Made by a program: the position numbers and the translations under genes. A model generated the notes under the pieces. It searched no databases. It had not been told where the DNA came from and saw nothing but the letters and a program-made list of their open reading frames with translations. A stretch of 64,000 bases of DNA, from contig JAFFJZ010000003.1 in NCBI GenBank assembly GCA_018340375.1, positions 16,244,001 through 16,308,000 of the forward strand. The letters run 5' to 3'. Positions 14,178 through 25,812 of this stretch are shown in pieces (position 1 is the stretch's first letter; the number at the start of each line of letters is the position of its first letter). The stretch is from Gonatopus flavifemur. Its lineage: Eukaryota > Arthropoda > Insecta > Hymenoptera > Dryinidae.

Positions 14178-14312
14178 ACCACCACCCACCGGGTGGTGGT
14201 AGCTTTCGTTGTTGGAGTTTCAACTCCTCTCAGTCGTGCCGAGAGCCCGCTTCGTTGCGGGATAACTTCCTTTCTCGGTTCTCGGAAATATATCGAGGCT
14301 CCTTCTCCTCGA
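14178..14312. other. Cluster of four consecutive short-loop hairpins
   Basis: Four inverted repeats follow each other: ACCACCACCC/GGGTGGTGGT with a 3-base loop (14178-14200); GGAGTT/AACTCC with a 2-base loop (14214-14227); CCCGC/GCGGG with a 6-base loop (14246-14261); TCGAGG/CCTCGA with an 8-base loop (14293-14312). All stems are perfect, and the block is GC-rich compared with its surroundings. This is compatible with a structured RNA or a conserved untranslated region, but no known RNA family is recognised. Confidence 0.45.
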
Positions 14313-17300
14313 GAATGATATTGTCGCGTCTCTACGTTCTGCGAATGAAACATCGGTGAGGAGAGAAGTTTCTTTCCCAACTGATCCTCTTTCTTGCAAC
14401 TATCATCAAAATTTCAAATGTGATGCTAGGTCTTGGTTGAGGTGAATGAATAACGCGAATCAGGAGTTTTCAGATAATCTTTTTCGTTTGTGGAATTTCA
14501 TTCCTTAATTCGACTTGTGTTCTTCTTCGAAAGGTTTTGGGAATCACAGAGAGATTATTATCTCTCGAAAATCAAGTTCCCGTGAAAACCAGAGAGGGTG
14601 GTGGTATTTCGGAGAATGAGAATGGGATAATCTTCTCCTGTTTTTTCACAGCACACTCTTTCGTTTATTTCAAGACAATTCGAGTCATCAAAATCTCACG
14701 ATAACTGCCATGAATCTTTCATAAATTTTGTAAATTTATTTACAAAACAATTGCAATCGATGTAATGGTTTTATAACGATATCTGTCATGAAGATATGAT
14801 CAATCGTGTTCTGCGGTGAACAGTTCTTCGCATGATAAATTCGGTCGTTCCTCTAAACAGAGAGACTACAGGATTAATGTGCTTGAGTGAACGGAGAGTT
14901 GAATTCAAGTTTCTCATAGTCTAACAACGGGGTGAAGAATCGTTACCGTATTCCAAAATATCGCGTTAATTATTCTCATATCCTTGAGATAAAACCACGT
15001 GTGTCACTGTGTGCCGTTCCTTTACAACGTTATTTGAGAATTGATTTCCTTTCTCTAACCAAATCATTCTCTTGTTGAAAATTATCGAAGAGAATGTCCA
15101 TAGTTGAATGAATAAAACTGATGTACTTATCAAATGTATCTGAGATTTGAAAGAATATAATAAATAAGTGGGTGACACGTATCGTTCGATTCAATGAAAA
15201 TGATTGAAACAAACGAAGGAAGAGATACAAAATAGTCGACATGTGAAAAGAAAAAAGGAAGTTCAGTACCAATGATGTGGTTTTCACGAAGAACGATTGA
15301 CACGTTTTGAATATAGTGGAAAGATGAAAATTCATCCATCTTTCTAATGTGAACGGAAAGTTTGTGTATATGATATGAGAAATCAATAACAGTAATCACG
15401 TGTTACTCTTTCCACAGCTGATTGATATAATAGAAATTCAGAAGAGAGATATCGACACTGCTCAAGTACACTGCCAAAAACAATGAATTATCGATAAATG
15501 AAAGCTGGTTGTAAACTTGAATATATATACATGATTTTATACAAAATAATGTAGAATGGTAAGGGTAGGAATATGATTAGAAGGCATAATTTCTGGACGT
15601 ATCTGCTGATTGTGAGTTCAAAAACCATGGTTGGTTTGTTATTCATTCATGTTACGTTAGGACTCATTAGTCATAATATTAACAAAGGATAATACGAGTT
15701 CAAAAGATTGGGAAGAGGATGCCGATGAGATAATTGAATGATTATAATCGAGTTTGATTGGCACATCGGAATATCACTAAGCAACAGCGAAGACAAACGA
15801 AGTGACAGTGAAGCAAAGGGAAAAGTGAGTGAGGAGAGAGACAAAAAACGAGGGAAACAAGAAAAGCGGGAGAAAGGAGAGAAATCGAAGGATGCTGATG
15901 GAGAGAACGTGACAAACGGGATTTCCCTTCACGTATAACCGGTAAGTCTGTGGTTTACCAAAAGAACAATAGTACGCTGATTCGATATTAACATATGGCG
16001 TACGGATGGATTGATACAAAATCCGCATAAATTATTAGTGTATACAAATTTTGAAACTGTATGCGTGAACATGCACATTGATTCAAAATTCACAGATGTA
16101 AAATTGAAAACTGATTTCATAAATAACAATGAGACAATCAACCTTTGATATTTTCACTACGAATTTTCTGTAAACTTACTATAAATATTTTTCAGCGATT
16201 CTCTTTCTCCCAATCATGTTTCTAAATATTGAAGATGAATTGTTTACTATTAATAAACTCGGCCTTTCCCTCAACGATTAGATCAATCAATTCAAAGGAA
16301 AAGAATTTCAGAACTTCAAAATCTCGAACTGATCAATAAATTGAAATAATAAAGAAATATCGGAAGAAAGTCATCTCTCGATAGTTTTTTGTTTGAAAAA
16401 TCGCTTGAGGTAGTTGCGGAAGATTTCCTATGAAACGATTTCAAAGTATTTGATTCGAAAAGGAACCCTTCGCATCTTGAAAACTGAGATAAAATTTCGT
16501 CAAAGAGGAAATCTTTGCACATCCGTCACAGAAGTATTGCTTTCGTACCGCACTGGTAAATCACCTCATTCACGTGGAGAGCATGAGAGAAGCAAAGTAT
16601 CGTCTCAAACAATCTCTACGAGATTGAATAACAGTAGTTATTCAGGCTTGATATAGGATTTCTATCTTTGCCAAATTTCCAAATTTGGATAGAATCCATA
16701 TTGAATTGGAAGACAAAGAATCGCAAAATCCGCATTGGGGCTTGGATTCTACTCGATGTAGTTCTGGGTCTATCCAGAATTTTGATCGATATTCAGCAGA
16801 GCAAACCGCAAAATCACATAGAATCGTGCCTTACATTCCCTAGTTCGAGAGATCTATTGAATCCCATCGATTAGAAAGATTGAATACAAACTTTGCAATG
16901 GTGAAAGTCATTGAAACCTATTGGAACCGATTAGATCAATGAGTACCGCTAAATTCAATCGATCAATGAGTTTCAATAGACTTGTTTCAACAGGGGTTTC
17001 GCATCAGGACTCAATATTCGAGTGTAGCGTTCCAGATTGATTCCTGATGTGGTCTCACAACATCAATTTCAGCTCGGACGATTTCCTCACAGACAATTGT
17101 ATATTGGTTGGAGAAATAAAACCTCACAAGTTAAAACCAGAGGCTCAAATATCGTTCCACTGCTTACAAACTAAGACTCCTCGAAATGAATCTGTGCAGA
17201 AAATTACTCTTGATTTACTCCAAAACTCATCTTCAGACTTACCTTTGTTCTTGATTTTTTGATTTTACTTTCAACTGATTCTCTAGGGCCAGTTGAAGAA

Positions 17301-19497
17301 GAATCAATGAATCGTGGTTCACCAAGAGCAAATTTTCAAGAATACACCAAAGCAAACCGAACATCTATCTTAAAATAATCTCTTCAACTGCAGGATGAGT
17401 TTATTGAATAAATGTGGCATGCAATCAGTAAATTGTTTCAAATTTTGACAAGATTTCCATGTTCTATATGTATATCATTTCATGCTACTTGAAAATTCGA
17501 ACTCACGGTCCAGGAAATTCAAAATTCGAATCTATGAACAAGATTTTTTTGTGACACGTGTTTCCTTTGATGAAATTCCTACAGTTCGCCATCAGTAACA
17601 CATGATTACTTTGCCGTCCACTCTAAATGGAACTTAAAAGCAGGAGCAAAGTCGAAGGGTAGTAAACCGAAGATAAACCAAAGGAAATTACCTGTACGGA
17701 AACTATTATGCCACGGAATATTCTTGTAAATTACTATGTATTTTACATGAAAAGAGATTTCGATCGATAGTCTGTTTAGTTGATAATTCATACCAAATCA
17801 CTTTCTTACGTGATTTAATTCATGATATTATGTGAGATTAGTTTTGGAGAATACTCGTGAGATCACTAAATGATTATCGATGTTGAAATTCAATGTCCTG
17901 TTGAATCCATATTACGTTTGTTATATGAAACTTACGCTGATGTTATATCTTGTTCTCTCTGCGTATTACATAAAAATCCTCCTTCTTTGAAATACTTAAA
18001 CCCCTCATGGATTTTGAAACTAATACAGGGTTCTGTGGATTGTTTGAAAAAAATCTCTGCATTCTTCTATATCTGTAAATATACCTCATTCTCAAATGAC
18101 TATAAAATCCCACAAAGAGGTATTACTTTTAGAAACTGGAATCTCATTCTTCATAATTGTACGCGAATCGATAATACATGTAGTTCTTTGAAAATCTGAA
18201 TACCGGAACAATTTGAAGTTCAAATTCCCATTTCTATCTCATCCGTATCTTCTCCGAGTTTGAATCGAGTTCAAGTTGAGATTCCTTCAACTTGTAATAC
18301 CTTCTTGACTCACTCATTACCTTGATAATATAAAGGATGTAATTGTTCCAAGGAATAATTCATTGGATTCCGAGGGTTTCACAGTGGATACGTCGTCGAT
18401 TCTGCAAATGAATCACAGAATATGTGATTTTTCTTTTAAAAACTTCAGTATCTTAACAACCGTAGAAAAAGCGTTGCCAGAATTAACAGAGCACGACTTC
18501 TGTAAAAGTCTACCCCGAAATTCAGTGTCAGTATAACCTCGAACAGTGTTAGAATAACGCCATGTAGTGCAGACTTCTTTTAACACCGCCAATTCTTCAC
18601 AGCCCTAACGAAAATGCAACCCACCTAGAAATGTGATTCTTTGACATCTCAGGTACTGTCATGGGCCGTATTGAAACGATTGATGATCCAATTTGGAGAA
18701 AGAGCAATTCCTAGCTGGGAATGTTCGAACAGCAAAGAGTGGGAAATGAGACAAAATATGTATCATTTCCCACTGTCTTCACGCTTTTCGCTTGGGAGTG
18801 AAATTATTCTTGGTGATGTCTAGTTCTAGTAAGGGTTAAACAAGACCTGACGAAGTCCTGTCCAAGCCTTGACGAGTCCCAAAGGAAATACCATGAATCA
18901 TTCTACTCAAGAATTTTTTATTCATCCAAGATCAGTCATCACCCTTTCGTCACATTTGAGCCTTCTTACCAGCCATCTTTTCTGCTACGTGAGCACACGA
19001 AGCATATGGAAAGAAAATACAATAACTCAAATGAATATGAATGCAAATAAACCACAAATTTCTCACAAATAATTCTCCATGACGCGCAAGAGACGTCTCA
19101 ATATCTTAAAAACGTCATGAAAAGGTCTTTATAAGAATCTATGCCATATGGTTATACGCCACCCACCTACTTTATTCTCATCCATTCAAAGTGGAAGAAG
19201 CTTCCATGCTCACGGAAACGGAACAGTCAAGGCGACATAGAATAAGATTGGACTGTATTGATGGCGTGAGTTATACATTCCGTTTGCAGAGATGAAAGAA
19301 TCAGGATTACGAGGAAAATTACGTTTTCCACGAGCATGTTATACGATGATGCATATTTTCTCTTTTTTTCCTCAATCATTCATTTTTGCGTATTACATGG
19401 AACGATGTCAAATAATTCATATCAAATAGATTCAGTGGGATTATATTTTTGAAACTTCAAGGAAAAAGATGTGATGAGTGGTTGAAATTCAGATGCA
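14313..19497. other. AT-rich stretch with no recognised gene
   Basis: Contains a purine-rich tract at about 15780-15910, which explains the charged reading frame there. A short degenerate direct repeat lies at about 18842-18879 (AAGACCTGACGAAGTCC and AAGCCTTGACGAGTCC). Frames of up to 118 codons near 15.0-15.4 kb and 17.9-18.2 kb show no domain. I see no gene. Confidence 0.5.
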
Positions 19498-19727
19498 CGG
19501 AAAAAACAAGATTTGCTGGGACAACAAAATATGATTCCACTGTTCCATGTTTTGCTGTGAATTTTCTGCTGACGTGGCGAATAATTCCCTACGTCAGTTA
19601 ATTATTTACTCACAGCTGTGAATTATTTGTTGAGACAGTTAAATTACAAATTCAGCTGAAGGAGTCAACATTTTTGGCTGTGACAGCTGAAAAATCGCTG
19701 TTATAACTGCCAAGATTGCTGAGGCCT
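19498..19727. mobile_element. AGCTG-rich element relic with ACGGAAAAAAC end
   Basis: Begins with GCACGGAAAAAACAAG, resembling the ends at 63101 and 3045, and is full of AGCTG/CAGCT and GCTGTGA motifs in both directions (for example ACAGCTGTGAATT and GACAGCTGAAAAATCGC). Similar AGCTG-rich blocks lie at 33170-33325 and 36796-36990. The right end is cut off by the element starting near 19728. The family is unknown to me; it is called from motif composition and recurrence, so boundaries are approximate. Confidence 0.4.
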
Positions 19728-20354
19728 CACTATAAAAAATATGGGAAGTTTCTTCTCACTTGTGAAGTGGTGGATTCTATCCCCTGATCGTGAGGGAATT
19801 ACTTTTTTCTCAGAATTAGGTCATTTTCCCTCCATTTTGAAAAACTATTCTATTTTTTGGGTATTGAATTCTCCAAAAAGCAAAGGGAAACTTCACCAAA
19901 CTATTATGAAAAGTTCTCCATTGATGATAGAACTTTGATGCCGCCAACCGTTGGAGAAAAATCGTGGCAGCGTTTCTACAGGATTCATCCAGCCCTTACC
20001 AGACTGTAATAAGATCTAAAGAATGCCACGAATCATTTTCAGTCGGGTGAGTTCCCTTTTTGGGGCTATTATCAAAGTCTTTGTGAATTTTCCAAAAAAG
20101 ATTGTTTTTCATTCCAGAATGTAAAAATGCAACCGTGATTTGCCTCCAACATTCGGTGACAGCAAAACTCCTCCATGAAAGAGAGGATTCCCCCAAGATT
20201 GGTAAATTTCCCCGCATTCTTAGGAGGATCAACGCCCAAAAAACGGTATAATTCCTCAAAATGGAGGAAAACCCCCTATTTTCTATGAAAAAGTAATCAA
20301 GGGATGGAATCCACCACTACAGTGAGGGAATTTCTCCCCAGATTTTATGCAGAG
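19728..20354. mobile_element. Foldback element with long inverted ends, copy 1
   Basis: The left arm (about 19728-19890) and the right arm (about 20190-20354) are diverged inverted copies. They share GTGGTGGATTCTATCCC, a CCATTTTGA box and a TTTTTTGGG box before TTGAATTCTCC or TTGATCCTCC. The start CACTATAAAAAATATGGG matches the end of the 36.6-kb copy (inverted CACTGTAAGAAATAT). The middle is unrelated unique sequence. No transposase is seen. Frames of 65 and 87 codons inside it are by-products. Confidence 0.6.
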
Positions 20355-23300
20355 AAACCTTCAAATACGATTTCCATACGAACATAAATTAGGCAGTAGA
20401 TTGTTCACAGAGAAATCCGCGGAATACAGAGAAAACAATGAGTGATGAAATCACTAATGCATGTAATAAAATACGAAATCGTTAAAATTCTTTCCAATGT
20501 TTACTGAAATACGATGTGAATTAATCTCGAAAGGAAAGTTTTCATGATTTCGTTCTCATCTTTTTCTATTTCGTTTTGTCTATTTTTCTCCATGTTTTTA
20601 GAAGCGAACGTGGAGGAATAAGAGGGAAAAATAGAGGAACAGCAGAAATTTTCATGAGAGTCGGATTGAATAAAACATTCTTTTAGAATGAATGAAGTTT
20701 ATTTTAATTAATTAAATTTTTTTTCAAGGTGAATGAACTCTTTAGCTATCCGATATTCAAATAGACAGTTTTTCTCGAGTTGCGAGAGTTTTGAGGTACA
20801 TAAAACAACGTAAACTCACCCTTCAACACGGTCTTCCAATTTTTATTGAAGTACTTTTAATCTAATAATATATAATTAGAAAGTTAGTTGTAGCTGTATA
20901 TCTGTTGTCTGAAGTTTGAAAAAACGGATCAAAAAATTTCAGCGTTTGATCCTATCAAACGATAGTAGAATTATCAGGAATTGAGAAATCAAAGCAGAGA
21001 GAGATATCGAGGATGAAAATGATAAATAATTGAGTTGATCGAAAAATCACACCGCTATCATCCTGGTTTTTTTCAATAATTGTTAATAATTTAAAGTGAA
21101 CGTGAAATGAATAAGCGATCAAATCTATGTATTCAATTTTCTAAAACTTGTTCACTTCAAGAAACAAAAAAATATGGAGAATCAAGTGAATGAACTCGCT
21201 GACCCATTCGACGAAAGAAAGAATGAACATATTTGAATTTTGGTGGGATTTATTTCAATTGAAGACTCCGTTGATGTGAAAAAATCCACTATGACACGCT
21301 TTCTTTGTGGAATCACGTCTAAAATATTCAACAATTTGGGGGAAATTTATGACAGATCTGTCAATAAATCCAATTCTGAATTCTGTTTGTCTACGCTTCA
21401 GACTTCAATACGTTTTTTCAAGCATTGTTTTATTGATCCGACGTCAAAAAATGATGGAATAAAACTAAATGAAAGAATTGGAACAGACGGGAAGTGATTA
21501 ATCTCATAAATATATATCATTGACTTAACGATCTTTTAAAGCATATACGAAAATGAGGGTAACTTGGATATTCCTTATTATAAACCAATTAATACAGTTA
21601 TCAAGGAATACGTTCAAATTACCTTGCACATATCGATTCTGCGCGAGAAGTGAAAAATATCGAGAGAGCGAAACTTCGTTGTTAATGGAATGGTATTATT
21701 GAGACTTCCAATACATGATATCATATTTTTGCTTTCGTATGAGAAAGCAATGTGATAAGTTCGGAAATCGATTCCAAGATTTCGATAAATTGATGTTTTC
21801 GAGTCCCAAGAGTTCAGGAAACTGATTTTCAAAACATGTTTGTATGAAGAAAGTATATGTAGTTGTATATTTGTACATCCTTATATGCTGTAAGTGAAGC
21901 AAGAAAACTAGCAGTTGAAATTTGGTACGAGATTTTCAGAACTCGTGCAGAAATTCAATCCTATTAAAAATGTTGCCTCATAGTGGTTCAACTGGAATAA
22001 TCGATTGAGAATAGCGAGGAATAAATGTTTCCGTTGTCAACAAGTCTCTTCTACGTCTCAGAAGGAAAGATCCATCTCTTATCCAATAAAATGTGTTACG
22101 GAAACGCCTACAACAAAATCATCTCTCACCTTTCCTCACCAAGGATATACGTTAATTTTCAGAACAAGTGTAATTGATTTTATAAGATTTGGATATTGTT
22201 ATAACGAGACAGAAGGGATCATTTTAATATTTTGTATTTGCCGAAAGGTATTCAAATCCATTTGATTCATTTGTTGAATATCGTATTACGTGAATAGAAA
22301 ATTCAATATCATCTGTTGACCTTCTGATGATCTGTGCATAGCATTTCATTGATTTTCATATCGTGTTTTCTGTTGAATCGGAAACAAGTTTATTGTGCTA
22401 GGATCTGAACCTGGTTTCAATCGTGCTGCCGTAAATCGTGGATGAAAATGAACATTCACTTGGATCAGATATTTTTAGGTATTAATAAACAAATAACATC
22501 GTCACGGTATCAATGTTTGTTAACAATGAACGAACTATTTTTGTGAAGCTATGACATATTTGCAAGAAAAAAATATTCATTTCGTCAGAACCAAATGTAT
22601 TTTCGAAATCAAATACGGACTATAACTACGATTATTTAAATGTACTCCCGTAGACCATGAATAAATATTTCTTCTGCGTACGAACCAGAATTTTGATAAT
22701 ATTCCTCCTTAGTTTGAAAATCCACCTTTCGTATGAAGTTTCATTGTGGAAAATTTGAGAAAATTCATAAAAGATCATACAATACATTTTCAAAGCACTC
22801 TATAAACTCAACTGAATTGATATTTTTGCCAAAACACATCAAATTGTTAATTGAGCGAAATTGCGGCTGATTCTCTTATTAAATTATACAGAGGCTTCAA
22901 CCAAAATTAATATCACTGAAAGTTGTTAGAAATGCATTCGATAGGAGCAAATATATTCAAGTTGACATACCATACATTTATATTTGAAGATGCAATGCAC
23001 AATACTTTGATATTTCCATCGGAAGAAAAGAATAGAAGAAAGGATTATATGTAAGAAAACATTGGTTGCACTAGCGGTTGACTCCCCTGGGATGTGTCTG
23101 GAAACTGAGAGCAGGAATTTCTTTATACATACGTGCGTTACTCGGTTCCGCGACCCTTTTTCGAAACTATACGTCTCTGTGGAATTTCTAGGTCTATTGC
23201 TTTCTTATGTCATACCGTGTTTGTCATGAAGATATTATTCTTTGTACTGGCAACATTTTGTCGTTGAAGATAGTAAATATGAGAATCACGATGATTGAAA

Positions 23301-23906
23301 GATGATTTAAATCGATCGATATTGACAAAAATTCTCAAACTCGATGTTTGGATTTTTAATAGATTATTTTTTATAGAGTATTTTTCTTCTTCGAAACATT
23401 GTCCTAGATGTAGTCGATGGAAAACTCTTATGACAATCATGTAGTTTATCACTGAGAAATATTTGATTGATATTCTATTGTTTCTGACTTGTCAACCAGC
23501 CTTTCTCTGATCCAACGAATGTACGTCGTTTTGCAGTTGGAAAGTTTGCACGCGTATCTTATCTTTCTCCCTATGACAAGCAAATGATTGGTCCATAGAA
23601 TTCATCTGTGGAGTACATATAACTATTTATCTATACGTAGCCGTAGTATTCTCACCTAAAAACATCACATATATTTTCGTAGAGATCTACATACAACTCA
23701 ATATAAAAAACAGAAAATTCCAAAGAAGATATTTTTGCAATGACAGCGTTCAAAATTCTTCAAAACTTTTGGATCTCGAGATGTAGAATTGTTATTCGAC
23801 TATTCAAACACTCGCCTAGTCTTTTGAATTGCTCATCGAGGTGATTTAATAACATTTCACCCAGATTGAGGGAATTTTTAGATAACAAAAAAAAAGAGTG
23901 GATTGA
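20355..23906. other. AT-rich stretch with no recognised gene
   Basis: I see only short frames and no repeat or RNA signature. No support for a gene. Confidence 0.55.
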
Positions 23907-24389
23907 TTATTCAGTAGAGGTGTACGAAATCGAATCGAATCGAATTCACCAAGATTCGATTCGATTCGTTAACAAACATTAGGAATTCGTATACGAATTA
24001 TTCGAAGATTTCGAATCGCCAGAATTTGATTTTGAATTGGTAAAGGGAAAAAACCAAAGAATTGATGGAAAATTTCATCGAATCTTACTCAATTTTCGCC
24101 TATTTATTTTTTTCCATTGAAGATCAGAAAAATTCAATACCAATGTAGCAAAATTCCGGTGATATTCAATAAGATCTAATACACAGTATAATAATACAAA
24201 ATAAATTTTGTATTAATTTTCAAAACTTTTCTGACTTTTCATATCAAATTTTATGATATCTCATACAGAATTATGATTTTTCATGCATTTTTATATGAAT
24301 TTAAATACATTTTGCCGTAAACTTCATGAATTCATGATTGAACTTGCTGGATTGCTCTGAAGAAACACGGTTCTAGTTGCAGTAACTAA

Positions 24390-24510
24390 AATCGACATGG
24401 AATGAGAAATTTGAGTTGCCTGGACTGGAATATTGTTTGTTATAACAAACATTTTTAGTTGGAAACTGATATTTTGTTCAGGCGACTAAATTTCTCATTT
24501 GAAATCGCCC
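24390..24510. repeat. Imperfect inverted repeat
   Basis: AATGAGAAATTTGAGTTGCCTG on the left is mirrored by the inverse of AAATGAGAAATTTAGTCGCC on the right, with the short palindrome TTTGTTATAACAAA near 24440. The arms are about 40 bases. It lies inside the hAT-type element and may be part of it or a small foldback insertion. Confidence 0.45.
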
Positions 24511-24899
24511 AAAGAAATAAGGACGTAATTCTTCGCGTAATTTATGATGCTGGATATGCATTTGAAATACAATTATGCGAAAAAGGTATTGGAAATGAAA
24601 TCGGTAATTCGTATTTTGAATTTACAATACATTTCCTGTAGTATGTTGTATACCAAGTGTATTTTTCAAAGAATTTTATATTTTACAATTGAAAAATATA
24701 ATTTCAAAATAGATTTCCTAAAGTTTTTTGTCTTTCAAATACATTTTCTGAGTGTTTTGACTAATTCTCAAATATTTGAAGGATTAAATACTAAAGATTT
24801 TGAAGGAAGCATTTCAAATATAAAATGCCGAAGGAAATATATTTCAAATGTGAGATATTTATTTAGAATGATTGTATATCAAATACCTACCCAGCCCTG
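24511..24899 (-). mobile_element. Second hAT-like end with CAGGGCTGG terminus
   Basis: The right boundary, read inversely, is CAGGGCTGGGTAGGTATTTG. It is followed by many ATTTGAAATA/TATTTCAAAT repeats, which is how a class of hAT elements with CAGGGCTG ends and repeated ATTTGAAATAC subterminal motifs looks. The matching left end is not visible, so this is a fragment nested in the larger element. The 118-codon frame across it (24544-24900) is Ile/Tyr/Phe-rich repeat translation with no transposase motif. Confidence 0.5.
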
Positions 24900-25199
24900 A
24901 TCATGACAAAATGGACCCCCGGCCAATGTTGTAAAACGCATGAAAAATCACGCTGTAAATCACGTGATATTTCACGTCATTTTCGTGAGAATTTTTCACC
25001 AAATTAATTTCGAATGAATGAAGTGTGGAGCAACTATCAGGCATCGAGTGCAGTTATACGTCGAGATCTCGTGAGAAATCAATCAAAAAATTATGTCCAA
25101 ATTGACAAGGTATCCAAGCATCGAAACCCCCGTTAATTGGCAGTTTACTTTTCGTCATTCCTGGGCCCAAGTTATCATCCGGTATTCAGTTATCATCAA

Positions 25200-25484
25200 C
25201 ACAGTGAAAAGTAAAACTTAAAGTGATCCCGAATATCAGCTTAAAAATGCAGCCAAAAGTAGCGTCTATTCCAACTGAAAGTAAGCAATGAAAAAGACTG
25301 AATTTCAGTTCATTCCATCTTACTTTGGAAATTAAAATGAAATTCTATCCTAATTCCAAAGTAAGATGGAATTAACTGAAATTCAGTCTTTTTCATTGCT
25401 TACTTTCAGTTGGAATAGACGCTACTTTTGGCTGCATTTTTAAGCTGATATTCGGGATCACTTTAAGTTTCACTTTTTACTGTG
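25200..25484. mobile_element. CACAGT-ended palindromic MITE, full copy
   Basis: A 285-bp near-perfect foldback. The arms run CACAGTGAAAAGTAAAACTT, GTGATCCCGAATATCAGC, GCAGCCAAAAGTAGCG, TTCCAACTGAAAGTAAGC, then AAAGACTGAATTTCAGTT and CCATCTTACTTTGGAA to a short centre near 25335-25350. The other half is the inverse with few changes. A second, shortened copy is at 45199-45419. It sits inside the hAT-type element, so it inserted later. No clear target duplication; superfamily undetermined. Confidence 0.85.
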
Positions 25485-25812
25485 AAACCATTGATGGGTG
25501 CCATTGCCGTACGATTAATTCCGCCTATGGTCCAGTCATGAGCCATTATTGGGCCGATCGTAAAATCCTGTCAGGATAAAAAGAAAAAGACGGAATCAAA
25601 TTTCGTGAAAACATCCACTCATCCTGCAGACGCTGGGTCCATTCACATTTATAAGATGTGCCTTGAATATTTTTGATACTGGAATTCGATTCGAATCGGA
25701 AAATTCGGTTCGATTTATTTTGATTCGATTCGATTCGAATTCAAGAAAGTAATAAGAAATTCAATCCGATTCGTGAGTCAAAAAATGTGATTCGCGCATC
25801 TCTATTATTTAG

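Larger units (their letters stand above)
23915..25804. mobile_element. hAT-type non-autonomous element, 1890 bp
   Basis: Ends with TAGAGGTGTACGAA (23915 onward) and the inverse of TAGAGATGCGCGAATC (to 25804). The flanks are the 8-bp duplications TTATTCAG (23907-23914) and TTATTTAG (25805-25812), which differ by one base. TAGAG/TAGAGATG-like ends with 8-bp duplications are the hallmark of hAT transposons. Both subterminal regions are rich in GATTCGA/TCGAATC. The interior contains other elements (24.4-24.9 kb and 25200-25484) and no recognisable transposase, so it is a non-autonomous carrier that has been invaded later. Confidence 0.8.

Noticed and set aside
18679..18720. A second hammerhead-like order: TTGATGA, TCC-AATTT-GGA, GAAAG
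   Set aside because: Stem I cannot form next to the core, and there is no GUH triplet at the right place. Probably coincidence.
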